A stretch of DNA of 64,000 nucleotides from Agathobaculum sp. NTUH-O15-33 (lineage in GTDB: Bacteria > Bacillota > Clostridia > Oscillospirales > Butyricicoccaceae). Every line of letters begins with the position of its first letter. Positions within the stretch are counted from its first letter, which is position 1. The DNA is taken from the NCBI RefSeq assembly GCF_033193315.1, contig NZ_CP136187.1, forward strand, positions 1,550,001 to 1,614,000. Direction: 5' to 3'. Shown here one piece after another: positions 56,365 through 64,000 of the stretch. The translations under genes and the position numbers were made by a program. Below the pieces are notes generated by a model. That model was given only the letters and a program-made list of their open reading frames with translations. It had not been told where the DNA came from and did no database searches.

Positions 56365-57851
56365 TGACGCTTTTTCAGTGCCTGCCCGCGGTATCCATTT
56401 TTCTATGCATGATCGCGGCCATCTTTTCCTCCGGGCTGAGCGGCAAGAACGCCCGGCGGCTGTCCATTCTGCTTCTGAGTACGGTGAGCGTTTTGAGCCT
56501 GTTGACGCTGATCTACACGCTCGGCACCGGGGAAAGCTTCGTGTTCCGCATGGGCCGGTTTCCCGCGCCATGGGGCAACGAGATCCGCGGCGGCATTCTG
56601 GAAGCGATGCTGGCGCTCCTTTTTTCGGTCATTATGCTGATCTCGGTTTTGGGCGGCATGAAGCATATCGATGTGGAGGTCGATCCGAAAAAGCTGAACC
56701 TTTATTTCATTATGATCGACCTGATGCTGGCCAGCCTGCTCGCGCTGACCTACACCAACGACATGTTCACCGCCTACGTGTTCGTGGAGATCAACACCAT
56801 CGCGGCGGCGGGGCTGATCATGATCCGGCAGATCGGCCGCACCTATGTCGCCGCCATCCGATATCTGATCATGAGCCAGCTCGGCTCCGGCCTGTTTTTG
56901 CTCAGTCTGGCCCTTTTGTACAGCCTGACCGGTCAGCTTCTGATGAGCCCGGCAAAGGAGGCGGTCGCGGGGCTGCTATCCTCCGGCGCGTACGGCGAAC
57001 CGCTGATCATCACCATCGCGCTGATGACGGCGGGCCTTTCCATCAAGAGCGGCCTTTACCCATTCCATTCTTGGATGCCGGACGCCTACGGCTATTCTAC
57101 GGCGGCGTCCAGTTCGATTTTGTCCGGTCTGGTGTCCAAGGGCTATATCGTACTGCTGATTAAAATTTATTACCGCGTGATCGGGCTGGATATCATCATG
57201 CACGGCAAAATATCGAACATTTTGTTCGTATTCGGCCTTGCGGGCATGGTGATGGGGTCGATCTCCGCGATGCGTGAATCGGATATCCGCCGCATGACCG
57301 CCTTTTCCTCGGTCGCGCAGATCGGCTATGTGTACATGGGCCTCGGGCTGGGCACGGAATACGGCGTGATCGCCTCGGTCTTTCACATCCTGACCCATGC
57401 CGTGACCAAGCCGCTCTTGTTCATCACCGCCACCGGGCTGTCCGATGTTTCCGGCGGCTCCAAGCGCTTTCACGATCTGCGCGGCGCGGGCTACCGCAAC
57501 CGTATCGCGGGCGTGGGCTTTACGGTGGGCGCGCTGTCCATGGTCGGCCTGCCGCTGTTCGCCGGGTTTATTTCCAAATTGCTGTTTGCCGAAGCCGCCG
57601 TGCGCGACCCCAGCAAAATGCTGCCCGCGCTGATCGTTTTATCGATCAGCACCATTTTGAACGCAGTGTATTTTTTGCGCACGGTCATCAATATCTATAC
57701 GCCGGTGTCCGGTCGGACAAAACGCATTTCGGGCAGCAATCCGCTTTTTGTATTTGCCGTTTTATCGTTCACGCTGATCAACATCGGCCTAGGCCTGCTT
57801 TCGCAGCCCGTGGTGGACGCGATTTCGGCGGGTCTTAACATTTTCGGATAA
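56364..57851 (+). CDS. Proton-translocating antiporter-like subunit 1 (MnhD/NuoN type)
   Basis: 495 residues, about 14 transmembrane segments. Contains the proton-channel residues of complex-I antiporter subunits: FVEINTIAAAGLIMI (Glu in TM5), SGLYPFHSWMPDAYGYSTAASSSILSGLVSKGYIVLLIKIY (Lys in TM7 and TM8 helices) and SVAQIGYVYMGLGLG. Moves H+ or Na+ across the membrane. ATG 56364 shares a base with the mnhC stop (TGATG); AAGGAG lies 8 nt upstream. First of four such proteins in a row. Confidence 0.9.
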   Translation: MTLFQCLPAVSIFLCMIAAIFSSGLSGKNARRLSILLLSTVSVLSLLTLIYTLGTGESFVFRMGRFPAPWGNEIRGGILEAMLALLFSVIMLISVLGGMKHIDVEVDPKKLNLYFIMIDLMLASLLALTYTNDMFTAYVFVEINTIAAAGLIMIRQIGRTYVAAIRYLIMSQLGSGLFLLSLALLYSLTGQLLMSPAKEAVAGLLSSGAYGEPLIITIALMTAGLSIKSGLYPFHSWMPDAYGYSTAASSSILSGLVSKGYIVLLIKIYYRVIGLDIIMHGKISNILFVFGLAGMVMGSISAMRESDIRRMTAFSSVAQIGYVYMGLGLGTEYGVIASVFHILTHAVTKPLLFITATGLSDVSGGSKRFHDLRGAGYRNRIAGVGFTVGALSMVGLPLFAGFISKLLFAEAAVRDPSKMLPALIVLSISTILNAVYFLRTVINIYTPVSGRTKRISGSNPLFVFAVLSFTLINIGLGLLSQPVVDAISAGLNIFG

Positions 57852-57865
57852 GGGGGGAACCGAAT

Positions 57866-59326
57866 ATGGTCTTGCTGCTGGCCGCCATTCTGCTGCCGGT
57901 GCTCGGCGGGCTTTTGCTGTTTGTGTTCCGCCCGGGATATACGCTGCGGACGGTCTTCGTTTCGCTCGTGCTGCTGGCGCAGGCGGCGCTCGTCGCCCTG
58001 TTGGTGATGACGGGGCAGGGGAGCTACTATTCCTGCGGCGCGTTTATCGATCTGCTGCCCATCACCTTCCATATCGACGGGGTCGGCAGTCTGTTTGTTT
58101 CGCTGTTTACCGCGGCCCGTATCATCATCACGCTTTTTTCCTTCCGCTATATGTCGCGCGAGCAAGGGCAGAACCGCTTTTTCGGCTTCTGGCTGCTTGC
58201 CACGGGCGTGCTGACGGGCCTGTCCTTTGCGGGCAACCTGCTGACGTTCTACCTGTTCTATGAAATGATGACGCTGTCCACGCTGCCGCTTGTGTTCCAC
58301 GAAATGACGCACGAAGCGCTGATGGCGGGGCTGAAATACCTGCTTTATTCCATCGCGGGCGCGTTTCTCGCGCTGCTGGGCGTGATGTACCTGTACCATT
58401 ACGATCAGGCGCTCCGCTTTGTGCCCGGCGGCTTTATGGGCGGTTTTGCGGGCAACCCTGTCTATTTGCAGCTCATCGCCTTTGTGATGATCCTCGGCTT
58501 CAGCTGCAAGGCCGGTCTGTTCCCTTTGCACGGCTGGCTGCCCACGGCGCACCCGGTCGCGCCCGCGCCCGCCTCGGCGCTGCTTTCCGGCTGCATCACC
58601 AAGTGCGGCGTTTTGGGCGTGATCCGCACGGTGTACTATGTGATCGGCCCGGACGCGATCCGCGGCAGTTGGGTGCAGACGACGTGGATGGCGCTGGCGC
58701 TCACGACGGTCTTTCTCGGCTCCATGATGGCCTACCGCGAACCGGTCACCAAAAAGAGGCTCGCCTATTCAACGGTCAGCCAGCTTTCCTATATTTTGTT
58801 CGGCCTGTCGCTGCTGAATCCGGCGGGACTGAGCGGCGCGCTGCTGCACGTGGTTTTCCATATGGCGATCAAGTGCGGCCTGTTCCTGTGCGCGGGCGCG
58901 ATCATCTTTGAGACCGGCCGCAAGCGCGTTGCCGAGCTGCGCGGTCTTGGCCGCGAAATGCCCGTCACCTGCATTTGCTGGGCGGGTCTCGCGCTGTCGC
59001 TTACCGGCATTCCGCCTTTCGCGGGCTTTGTCAGCAAATGGTCGCTGGCGGAGGGCGCGCTCGCGGCGGATATCGGCGTGTTCCGCCTGCTTGGCCCCGC
59101 CGTCTTGCTGCTATCCGCGCTGCTTACCGCGGGCTATCTGTTTCCGCTGCCCGTGCGCGGCTTTTTCCCCGGCGCGGGCTTTCAAAGGCAGGGCGAACCG
59201 GCCCGGGAGGCCGCGCCCTCCATGCTGCTGCCGGTCATTATTTTGGCGCTGCTCGCGCTGCTGCCCGGTATCTTCACTTCGCCGCTGCATGATGTGATCG
59301 CCTCCATCACAGCGGGACTGCTGTAA
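57866..59326 (+). CDS. Proton-translocating antiporter-like subunit 2 (MnhD/NuoM type)
   Basis: 486 residues. Key strings: LLTFYLFYEMMTLSTLPLVFHEMT (TM5 Glu), SCKAGLFPLHGWLPTAHPVAPAPASALLSGCITKCGVLGVIRT (TM7 Lys and TM8 Lys), STVSQLSYILFGLSLLNPAG and GIPPFAGFVSKW. It is most like MnhD/NuoM and the MbhH family. RBS AAGGGGGG 11 nt before the ATG. Starts 14 nt after its upstream paralogue. Confidence 0.9.
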   Translation: MVLLLAAILLPVLGGLLLFVFRPGYTLRTVFVSLVLLAQAALVALLVMTGQGSYYSCGAFIDLLPITFHIDGVGSLFVSLFTAARIIITLFSFRYMSREQGQNRFFGFWLLATGVLTGLSFAGNLLTFYLFYEMMTLSTLPLVFHEMTHEALMAGLKYLLYSIAGAFLALLGVMYLYHYDQALRFVPGGFMGGFAGNPVYLQLIAFVMILGFSCKAGLFPLHGWLPTAHPVAPAPASALLSGCITKCGVLGVIRTVYYVIGPDAIRGSWVQTTWMALALTTVFLGSMMAYREPVTKKRLAYSTVSQLSYILFGLSLLNPAGLSGALLHVVFHMAIKCGLFLCAGAIIFETGRKRVAELRGLGREMPVTCICWAGLALSLTGIPPFAGFVSKWSLAEGALAADIGVFRLLGPAVLLLSALLTAGYLFPLPVRGFFPGAGFQRQGEPAREAAPSMLLPVIILALLALLPGIFTSPLHDVIASITAGLL

Positions 59327-59340
59327 AGGGGGCGGGGAAC

Positions 59341-60810
59341 ATGAAGCCTGTCTTTTTGCTCATCCCGATCCTGATCGCCGCGCTCGGCGGTTTTTCGCTG
59401 CTGTTCATTCGCGGCGGCGAGCGCCTGCGCGCCGTTTATACGGAAGCCATCGTTTTGGCGGTGTCCGTACTGGTGTGGATGCTGATTCTGAACCGCCCGG
59501 AAGAGGGGATACAGCTTTTCCAGTTCGCGCGGGGCCTGACCATCACCCTGCAGCTGGACGGCTGCGGGTCGGTCTTTGCCGGGCTGATCGCCACGCTTTG
59601 GCCGCTGGCCACGCTGTATTCCTTTGAATATATGCGCGCCGAGGAGCGCCGCCGGGGCTTTTTCTGCTGCTATACCGTGACCTACGCGGTGACGCTGGGC
59701 GTTGCGCTGGCCGGGAATTTGCTGACGCTTTATATGTTTTACGAGCTGCTCACGCTGATCACAGTGCCGCTCGTCATGCACCCGATGACGCGCGAGGCCA
59801 TCCGCGCCAGCCGCAAGTACCTGTATTATTCGCTGGGCGGCGCGGCGTTCGCCTTTTTGGGGCTGGTGTTCCTGCTGGTCAACGGCGCGACCACCGCGTT
59901 TACCCCGGGCGGCACGATCAACGCCTACGCGCTGGACAGCCACCACGATATCATGCTCATCATCTACGTGATGACCTTTTTCGGCTTTTCGGTCAAGGCC
60001 GCCATGTTTCCGTTCCATGGCTGGCTGCCCACGGCCTCGGTCGCGCCCACGCCGGTCACCGCGCTGCTGCACGCCGTGGCGGTGGTAAAATCCGGCGCGT
60101 TCGCGATCATACGGCTCACCTATTTCAGCTACGGCACGGTTTTTCTGCGGCACACTTGGGCGCAGGTGCTGGTCATGGGCGCGGCGATGGTCGCCATCGC
60201 CTTTGCGTCCACCACCGCGCTGCGGCAAACGCATTTTAAGCGAAGGCTGGCGTATTCCACAATATCGAACCTGTCCTACATCCTGTTGGCCGCTTCGATG
60301 ATGAGCCCGTTCGGCATGGTCGCCGCGCTGGCGCACATGGTCTGCCACGCGTTCACCAAGATCTGCTCGTTCCTGTGCGCGGGCGCGGTCATGCACCAAA
60401 CCGGTCGCGCCTATATCTACGAGCTGAACGGCGTGGGGCGGAAGATGCCGGTCACCTTCGCGTGCTTCACCGTTTCCGCGCTCAGCCTAATGGGTGTGCC
60501 GTTGTTCGCCTGCTTTATCAGCAAATGGAAGATCGCCGAAGCGGCCACGCAGTCCGAGGGGCTGCTGCCAAAGCTGGCGGTCGTCGTGCTGCTGTATTCC
60601 GCGTTTATGACCGCCGCGTATATGCTCACGGTCGTGATCCGCGCGTTTTCACCCATCCCGGCGGATGCGGGCGGGCTGACGGACGTGCGCGACCCAAACT
60701 GGCTGATGCTGCTGCCGCTCGTGCTGTTTGCCGCCGCCATCATCCTGATCGGGGTCCATCCGGCCCCGCTGCTCGATTTACTGGAACAGATCGCCGCGTG
60801 GCAATGGTAG
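59341..60810 (+). CDS. Proton-translocating antiporter-like subunit 3 (MnhD/NuoM type)
   Basis: 489 residues. TM5 Glu in LLTLYMFYELLTLITVPLVMHPMTREAI, TM7 Lys in GFSVKAAMFPFHGWLPTASVAPTPVTALLHAVAVVKSGAFAIIRL, and STISNLSYILLAASMMSPFG; the end is GVPLFACFISKWKIAEAA. Closest in form to the previous subunit, suggesting tandem duplication. GGGGGCGGGG precedes the ATG. Followed by the largest subunit after 13 nt. Confidence 0.9.
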   Translation: MKPVFLLIPILIAALGGFSLLFIRGGERLRAVYTEAIVLAVSVLVWMLILNRPEEGIQLFQFARGLTITLQLDGCGSVFAGLIATLWPLATLYSFEYMRAEERRRGFFCCYTVTYAVTLGVALAGNLLTLYMFYELLTLITVPLVMHPMTREAIRASRKYLYYSLGGAAFAFLGLVFLLVNGATTAFTPGGTINAYALDSHHDIMLIIYVMTFFGFSVKAAMFPFHGWLPTASVAPTPVTALLHAVAVVKSGAFAIIRLTYFSYGTVFLRHTWAQVLVMGAAMVAIAFASTTALRQTHFKRRLAYSTISNLSYILLAASMMSPFGMVAALAHMVCHAFTKICSFLCAGAVMHQTGRAYIYELNGVGRKMPVTFACFTVSALSLMGVPLFACFISKWKIAEAATQSEGLLPKLAVVVLLYSAFMTAAYMLTVVIRAFSPIPADAGGLTDVRDPNWLMLLPLVLFAAAIILIGVHPAPLLDLLEQIAAWQW

Positions 60811-60823
60811 GGAGGGAGAAAAG

Positions 60824-62839
60824 ATGCTGCTGTTGTTTTTGATCTTTTGGCCGCTCGCCATGGCGGTTCCCTGCGCCGCTTTGGGCATAAAAAACCGTTT
60901 TCTGCGGGATAACCTGCCGCTTTTTACCTGCTTGATCGGGCTTACCGCGGCTGTTTTCGCTCTTTGCCGCTTTCTATCCGGCGAATCGATCGTTTGCGAC
61001 CTGCCGGGGGTGTGCGGCCTTGGCCTTTCCTTCACGCTGGATGGGTTCCGCGCGGTTTGGGCCGTGCTCATCACCTTTTGCTGGGCGGCGAGTGAAACGG
61101 TCGCGCGCGAATATTTGGAGGAGCGCCAGTGCCGCTACCACTTTTTCACCCTGCTGACCCTGTGCGGCACCATGGGCGTGTTTTTATCCGCCGATCTGTA
61201 TACCACCCTGCTGTTTTTTGAAACCATGAGCCTTGCAAGCTGGGTCTGGGTCGCGCATGAGGACACGGCCAAGGCGAGCTACGCCGCGGATACCTACCTT
61301 GCCGTGGCGGTCATCGGCGGGCTGGCGACGCTGATGGGGCTATTCCTCCTGTACGACCTGACCGGCGACCTGACCATCGCGGGCCTATACGAGCGGTGCT
61401 TGCCGTTTGCGGGTTCCGGACAGCTTACGGCGGCGGGCGTGCTGCTGCTGTTGGGGTTCGGCGCAAAGGCCGGTATGTTTCCGCTGCACTTCTGGCTGCC
61501 GCAGGCGCACCCGGTCGCGCCCGCGCCCGCATCGGCGCTGCTTTCCGGTATTTTGACCAAGTGCGGCCTGTTCGGCATCCTCGTGACCAGCTGCGAGATC
61601 TTCCGAAACGACGCGCGCTGGGGCAAGCTCGTTTTAGGGCTTGGCGCGGTTACCATGCTGTGGGGCGCGGTGCTCGGCGTGTTTTCGGTCGATCTCAAGC
61701 GCACGCTGGCGTGCTCGTCCGTGTCGCAGATCGGCTTTATCCTGACCGGCGTGGGCATGTGCGGCATTCTGGGGGAGGAAAACGCGCTGGCCGCCGCCGG
61801 TACGATGCTGCACATGGTTAACCATTCGCTCATCAAGCTTACCCTGTTCCTGCTTGCGGGTGTGGTCGCCATGAACCGGCACACGCTCGATCTGAACCGC
61901 CTGCGCGGCTGCTGTCGGGGCAATAAGCCGCTCGCCTTCGCGTTTCTCGCGGCGGGGCTGAGCGTGGCGGGCGTGCCGCTGTTTTCCGGCTATATCAGCA
62001 AAACGCTGCTGCATGAAAGCATTGTGGAGGGCGCGGCGCTTCTGGGTACCGCCGGTTTCCCGCTGCGCGTGATCGAATGGATGTTCCTGTTTTCCGGTGG
62101 GCTGACGCTGGCCTACATGGGCAAGCTGTTTTACGTGCTGTTCGTTTTGCCGCCGGAGGAGGGCGCGCCGCCGCTTGTGATGCGCCGCGCCACCGCCGTC
62201 GCGGTGCTGCTCCCGGCGGCGCTGATGCCGGTAATGGGCGTGCTGCCGCATGCCACGATGGACCGCTTCGCCGAGCTGGCGCGGTCCTTTCTGCACGGCG
62301 CGGCCGCGGAAGCGCCGGTCGCTTATTTTTCGCTGAACAATTTATCGGGCGCGGCGGTCTCGCTTGGTATCGGCGCGCTGGTATACCTGCTGTTCATCCG
62401 CCGCAGGCTGATGGAACCGGGCGCGCGCGGCATACCGGCGGTACGGAATACGTGGCCGGGATGGTTCGACTTGGAGGGGCGTATCCTGCGGCCGTTCGTG
62501 CAGCGGGTGCTGCCCGGCGTTTTTGGCTTTGTTTTCCGCCTGCTGGATTATTTACCGGATGCGCTTGTTCTGCTGCTGCGCAAAACCGTGGTGCGCGATC
62601 AAACGCCCGCGCCGCCCGCCGTTTCCGGCAGCGAAGCGCTGGACCGGCTGGGCCGCGCGCTCGACCGTGCCGCCGCCCGCCGTGGCAAACGGGCGGACAA
62701 ACCCTCGTTTGTTTATCTGCTTGCGGAAAAGGAGCAGGCGTTTGTGCTGACGACAAGGCTGATCTTCGCCAGCATGTCCTTCGGCCTGCTGCTGTTCTGC
62801 GCCGGACTGACGCTGACGCTTTGCTATCTGCTTATTTGA
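60824..62839 (+). CDS. Large antiporter-like subunit (MnhA/NuoL type)
   Basis: 671 residues. It has the antiporter core (TLLFFETMSLASWVWVAHEDTAKASYAADTYL; GAKAGMFPLHFWLPQAHPVAPAPASALLSGILTKCGLFGILV; SSVSQIGFILTGVGMCG; GVPLFSGYISKTLLHE) and a C-terminal extension with further membrane helices and a long soluble loop (about residues 520-645). That extension recalls NuoL/MnhA but lacks the MnhA MnhB-like tail, here supplied by separate genes. RBS AGGGAGGG. Last gene of the operon; only a weak hairpin (62870-62889) follows. Confidence 0.87.
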   Translation: MLLLFLIFWPLAMAVPCAALGIKNRFLRDNLPLFTCLIGLTAAVFALCRFLSGESIVCDLPGVCGLGLSFTLDGFRAVWAVLITFCWAASETVAREYLEERQCRYHFFTLLTLCGTMGVFLSADLYTTLLFFETMSLASWVWVAHEDTAKASYAADTYLAVAVIGGLATLMGLFLLYDLTGDLTIAGLYERCLPFAGSGQLTAAGVLLLLGFGAKAGMFPLHFWLPQAHPVAPAPASALLSGILTKCGLFGILVTSCEIFRNDARWGKLVLGLGAVTMLWGAVLGVFSVDLKRTLACSSVSQIGFILTGVGMCGILGEENALAAAGTMLHMVNHSLIKLTLFLLAGVVAMNRHTLDLNRLRGCCRGNKPLAFAFLAAGLSVAGVPLFSGYISKTLLHESIVEGAALLGTAGFPLRVIEWMFLFSGGLTLAYMGKLFYVLFVLPPEEGAPPLVMRRATAVAVLLPAALMPVMGVLPHATMDRFAELARSFLHGAAAEAPVAYFSLNNLSGAAVSLGIGALVYLLFIRRRLMEPGARGIPAVRNTWPGWFDLEGRILRPFVQRVLPGVFGFVFRLLDYLPDALVLLLRKTVVRDQTPAPPAVSGSEALDRLGRALDRAAARRGKRADKPSFVYLLAEKEQAFVLTTRLIFASMSFGLLLFCAGLTLTLCYLLI

Positions 62840-63272
62840 GCAGAGGGGGCCGCGTCAGCTGGATGCGAATTGGAAACCGCCGGTTTTCCAGTGTTAGGAA
62901 AGAAAATTGGAAATTCCAAATTGGAAGCGCCAAGGGAACCAACCGCGATTTTTTTACGTCAAAAGAATGCCGAAACGTATAAAAACGAGGTTCTGTACTA
63001 TATATGAGCCTAAAAGCCGCCTTATAAATGATAAAAAGGTAAAAATTGAAAAGGTTTTTTGTCGCGCGCTGGAAAATATTGATGCGCCAAATTTGAAATA
63101 AACCTTGAAAATTCCAGCCAAACGTAGTACCATGGAGCTGTGCAAGTAAAAGCGTGGTAATGCGCGAAAGCACACGAAATAGGAAAAATTTTTTCGAGAG
63201 GGTGGGGTGATCCTATCGGCATGTGATGGAAAACCACGAGAACGAATCAAATGCAAGGAGGAGCAACAACCA
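62840..63272 (+). other. Non-coding leader region before the secreted protein
   Basis: No gene is seen in these 430 bp. The first part is A/T-rich with near-palindromes (TTGGAA-A-TTCCAA at 62908-62920). Bases 63130-63250 show potential stems, for example ATAGG (63178-63182) with CCTAT (63211-63215) and TGG-AAAA-CCA around 63227-63236, preceding GGAGGAG. It may be a structured 5' leader; it does not match a riboswitch consensus that I could recognise. Confidence 0.4.
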
Positions 63273-64000
63273 ATGAGAAAGAAACTTTTGTCCGCATTAT
63301 TGTCTATGTGCATGATGCTGACGATGCTGCCGATGTCCGCATTTGCAGCAGACGAGACCGCTGACGCGAAGGTTCCGTGGGATACGGATAACGTTTATAC
63401 GTTGACAGAGGATACCACGTATGAGACCATTGATACGAACGCTGATGGTGAAAAAGATACCTATGCAATTAATCTGGACACCTATACCCTGTCTGTCGAC
63501 ACCGTAAACGTTGGCAAGGATAGCTTCTTATCTATCAAGGATAAGAAGGATGCTAAGGGTTCTGTGAAAGCTGCAACGTCTAAGGATGGTGTCCGGTTCG
63601 TACTGGATGGTACCCTGACAACCGAGTATGTTATCTTTGAGGATACTGTAACGGTATCTGCATCTGAAGCTACGCCCGCGCCCGCTTCTTTCGCGGCTCG
63701 CGCAGCAACTCCGACAAGCAGCGTTCTGAGCGGCACCTTCAAAGACGGTCTCATCATTGAGAAGGATGCAGTTGTAACTTTGAAGGATGCTACGGTTACG
63801 GGCGATATCACGGTTAAGGGTGAGTTGACCGTTTCTGGTGCTGTTGAAGTAACGGGTAGCCTCAAGGTTGAGGGTAAACTAACCATTGCTGACGATGCCA
63901 GTGTCACTGGTAAGATCGAAGGCGAAGGCGACATTATTGCGCCGTCTGGCTATACCCCGTACACCTTCGAGGTAACTAGCGGCGGCCATGTAGACGTATA
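63273..64000 (+). CDS. Secreted protein of unknown function (3' truncated by window edge)
   Basis: 242 residues are visible and the frame is open to the window end. A signal peptide is clear: MRKKLLSALLSMCMMLTMLP then MSAFA, with cleavage expected after AFA (residue 25). The mature part is rich in Thr, Val, Asp and Gly, with short beta-type repeats (VTLKDATVTGDITVKGELTV, SGAVEVTGSLKVEGKLTI), like stalk regions of clostridial surface proteins that carry S-layer homology domains. GGAGGAG lies about 9 nt before the ATG. Codons end more often in A or T than in neighbouring genes, suggesting high expression or transfer. Confidence 0.8.
   Translation, partial: MRKKLLSALLSMCMMLTMLPMSAFAADETADAKVPWDTDNVYTLTEDTTYETIDTNADGEKDTYAINLDTYTLSVDTVNVGKDSFLSIKDKKDAKGSVKAATSKDGVRFVLDGTLTTEYVIFEDTVTVSASEATPAPASFAARAATPTSSVLSGTFKDGLIIEKDAVVTLKDATVTGDITVKGELTVSGAVEVTGSLKVEGKLTIADDASVTGKIEGEGDIIAPSGYTPYTFEVTSGGHVDV

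Noticed and set aside
63100-63272. c-di-GMP or cobalamin riboswitch before the secreted protein
   Set aside because: I could not match the conserved core of either class; kept only as an unclassified leader.

Overview
The window looks like chromosome of a spore-forming, GC-rich clostridial Firmicute of the gut (Oscillospiraceae/Butyricicoccaceae-like; inferred from protein families and codon use, no 16S present). Supporting signs are strong AGGAGG-type ribosome binding sites, clostridial-type ParC, PepV, QueH, MnmM (YtqB) and Kdp/Ktr proteins, GC-rich interspersed palindromes with a RAYT transposase, and a set of collagen-like, BclA/BclB-type spore-surface genes. No rRNA and no CRISPR array were seen; one tRNA gene (Arg, anticodon CCG) is present.

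Layout. 1-3.0 kb: 3' end of a type IIA topoisomerase A subunit, then a MATE pump and a TetR regulator that share an 18-bp operator. 3.0-8.0 kb: cysteine synthase, a repeat-filled gap, and a minus-strand operon for peptide turnover (PepV dipeptidase, a small lipoprotein-free membrane-anchored protein, a dipeptide epimerase, a membrane protein). 8.2-10.9 kb: DUF819 transporter, MnmM, two zinc-ribbon membrane proteins. 10.9-14.9 kb: PutP, a ComEC-like metallo-beta-lactamase, DUF3006, LysA. 15-21.7 kb: rubredoxin-glutamate synthase, a RAYT gene, a proline operon (proB, alpha/beta hydrolase, proA, CYTH), a ZIP transporter with a clear operator. 21.8-30.1 kb: a glycosyltransferase followed by four collagen-like genes that share an N-terminal module and a common 5' leader. 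30.1-32.4 kb: ACT protein, DUF3783, OGG1-type glycosylase, thioredoxin. 32.7-36.5 kb: a lower-GC island (MarR, two nitroreductases, a radical SAM protein, Fpg) ending in a serine-recombinase remnant. 36.6-39.8 kb: GIY-YIG and DUF2087 proteins, a Mef-like MFS pump behind a macrolide-type attenuator, a TrxB-like protein. 39.9-50.7 kb: a potassium locus (kdpDE, ktrBA-like pair, kdpFAB-x-C). 50.7-53 kb: class IV aminotransferase, QueH, tRNA-Arg, an XRE regulator. 53.2-62.8 kb: a large Mrp/Mbh-type antiporter operon interrupted by a 259-bp MITE. 63.3 kb to the end: a secreted protein, cut by the window edge.

Two themes stand out. First, the glycosyltransferase plus collagen-like cluster is probably a spore-surface (exosporium) glycoprotein system whose genes share a promoter-hairpin-RBS leader. 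Second, five genes (collagen A, DUF3783, a nitroreductase, the radical SAM gene, kdpB) are each disrupted by exactly one extra base at or near a short homopolymer run. This uniform +1 pattern points to sequence error more than biology, and should be settled before any of them is called a pseudogene.
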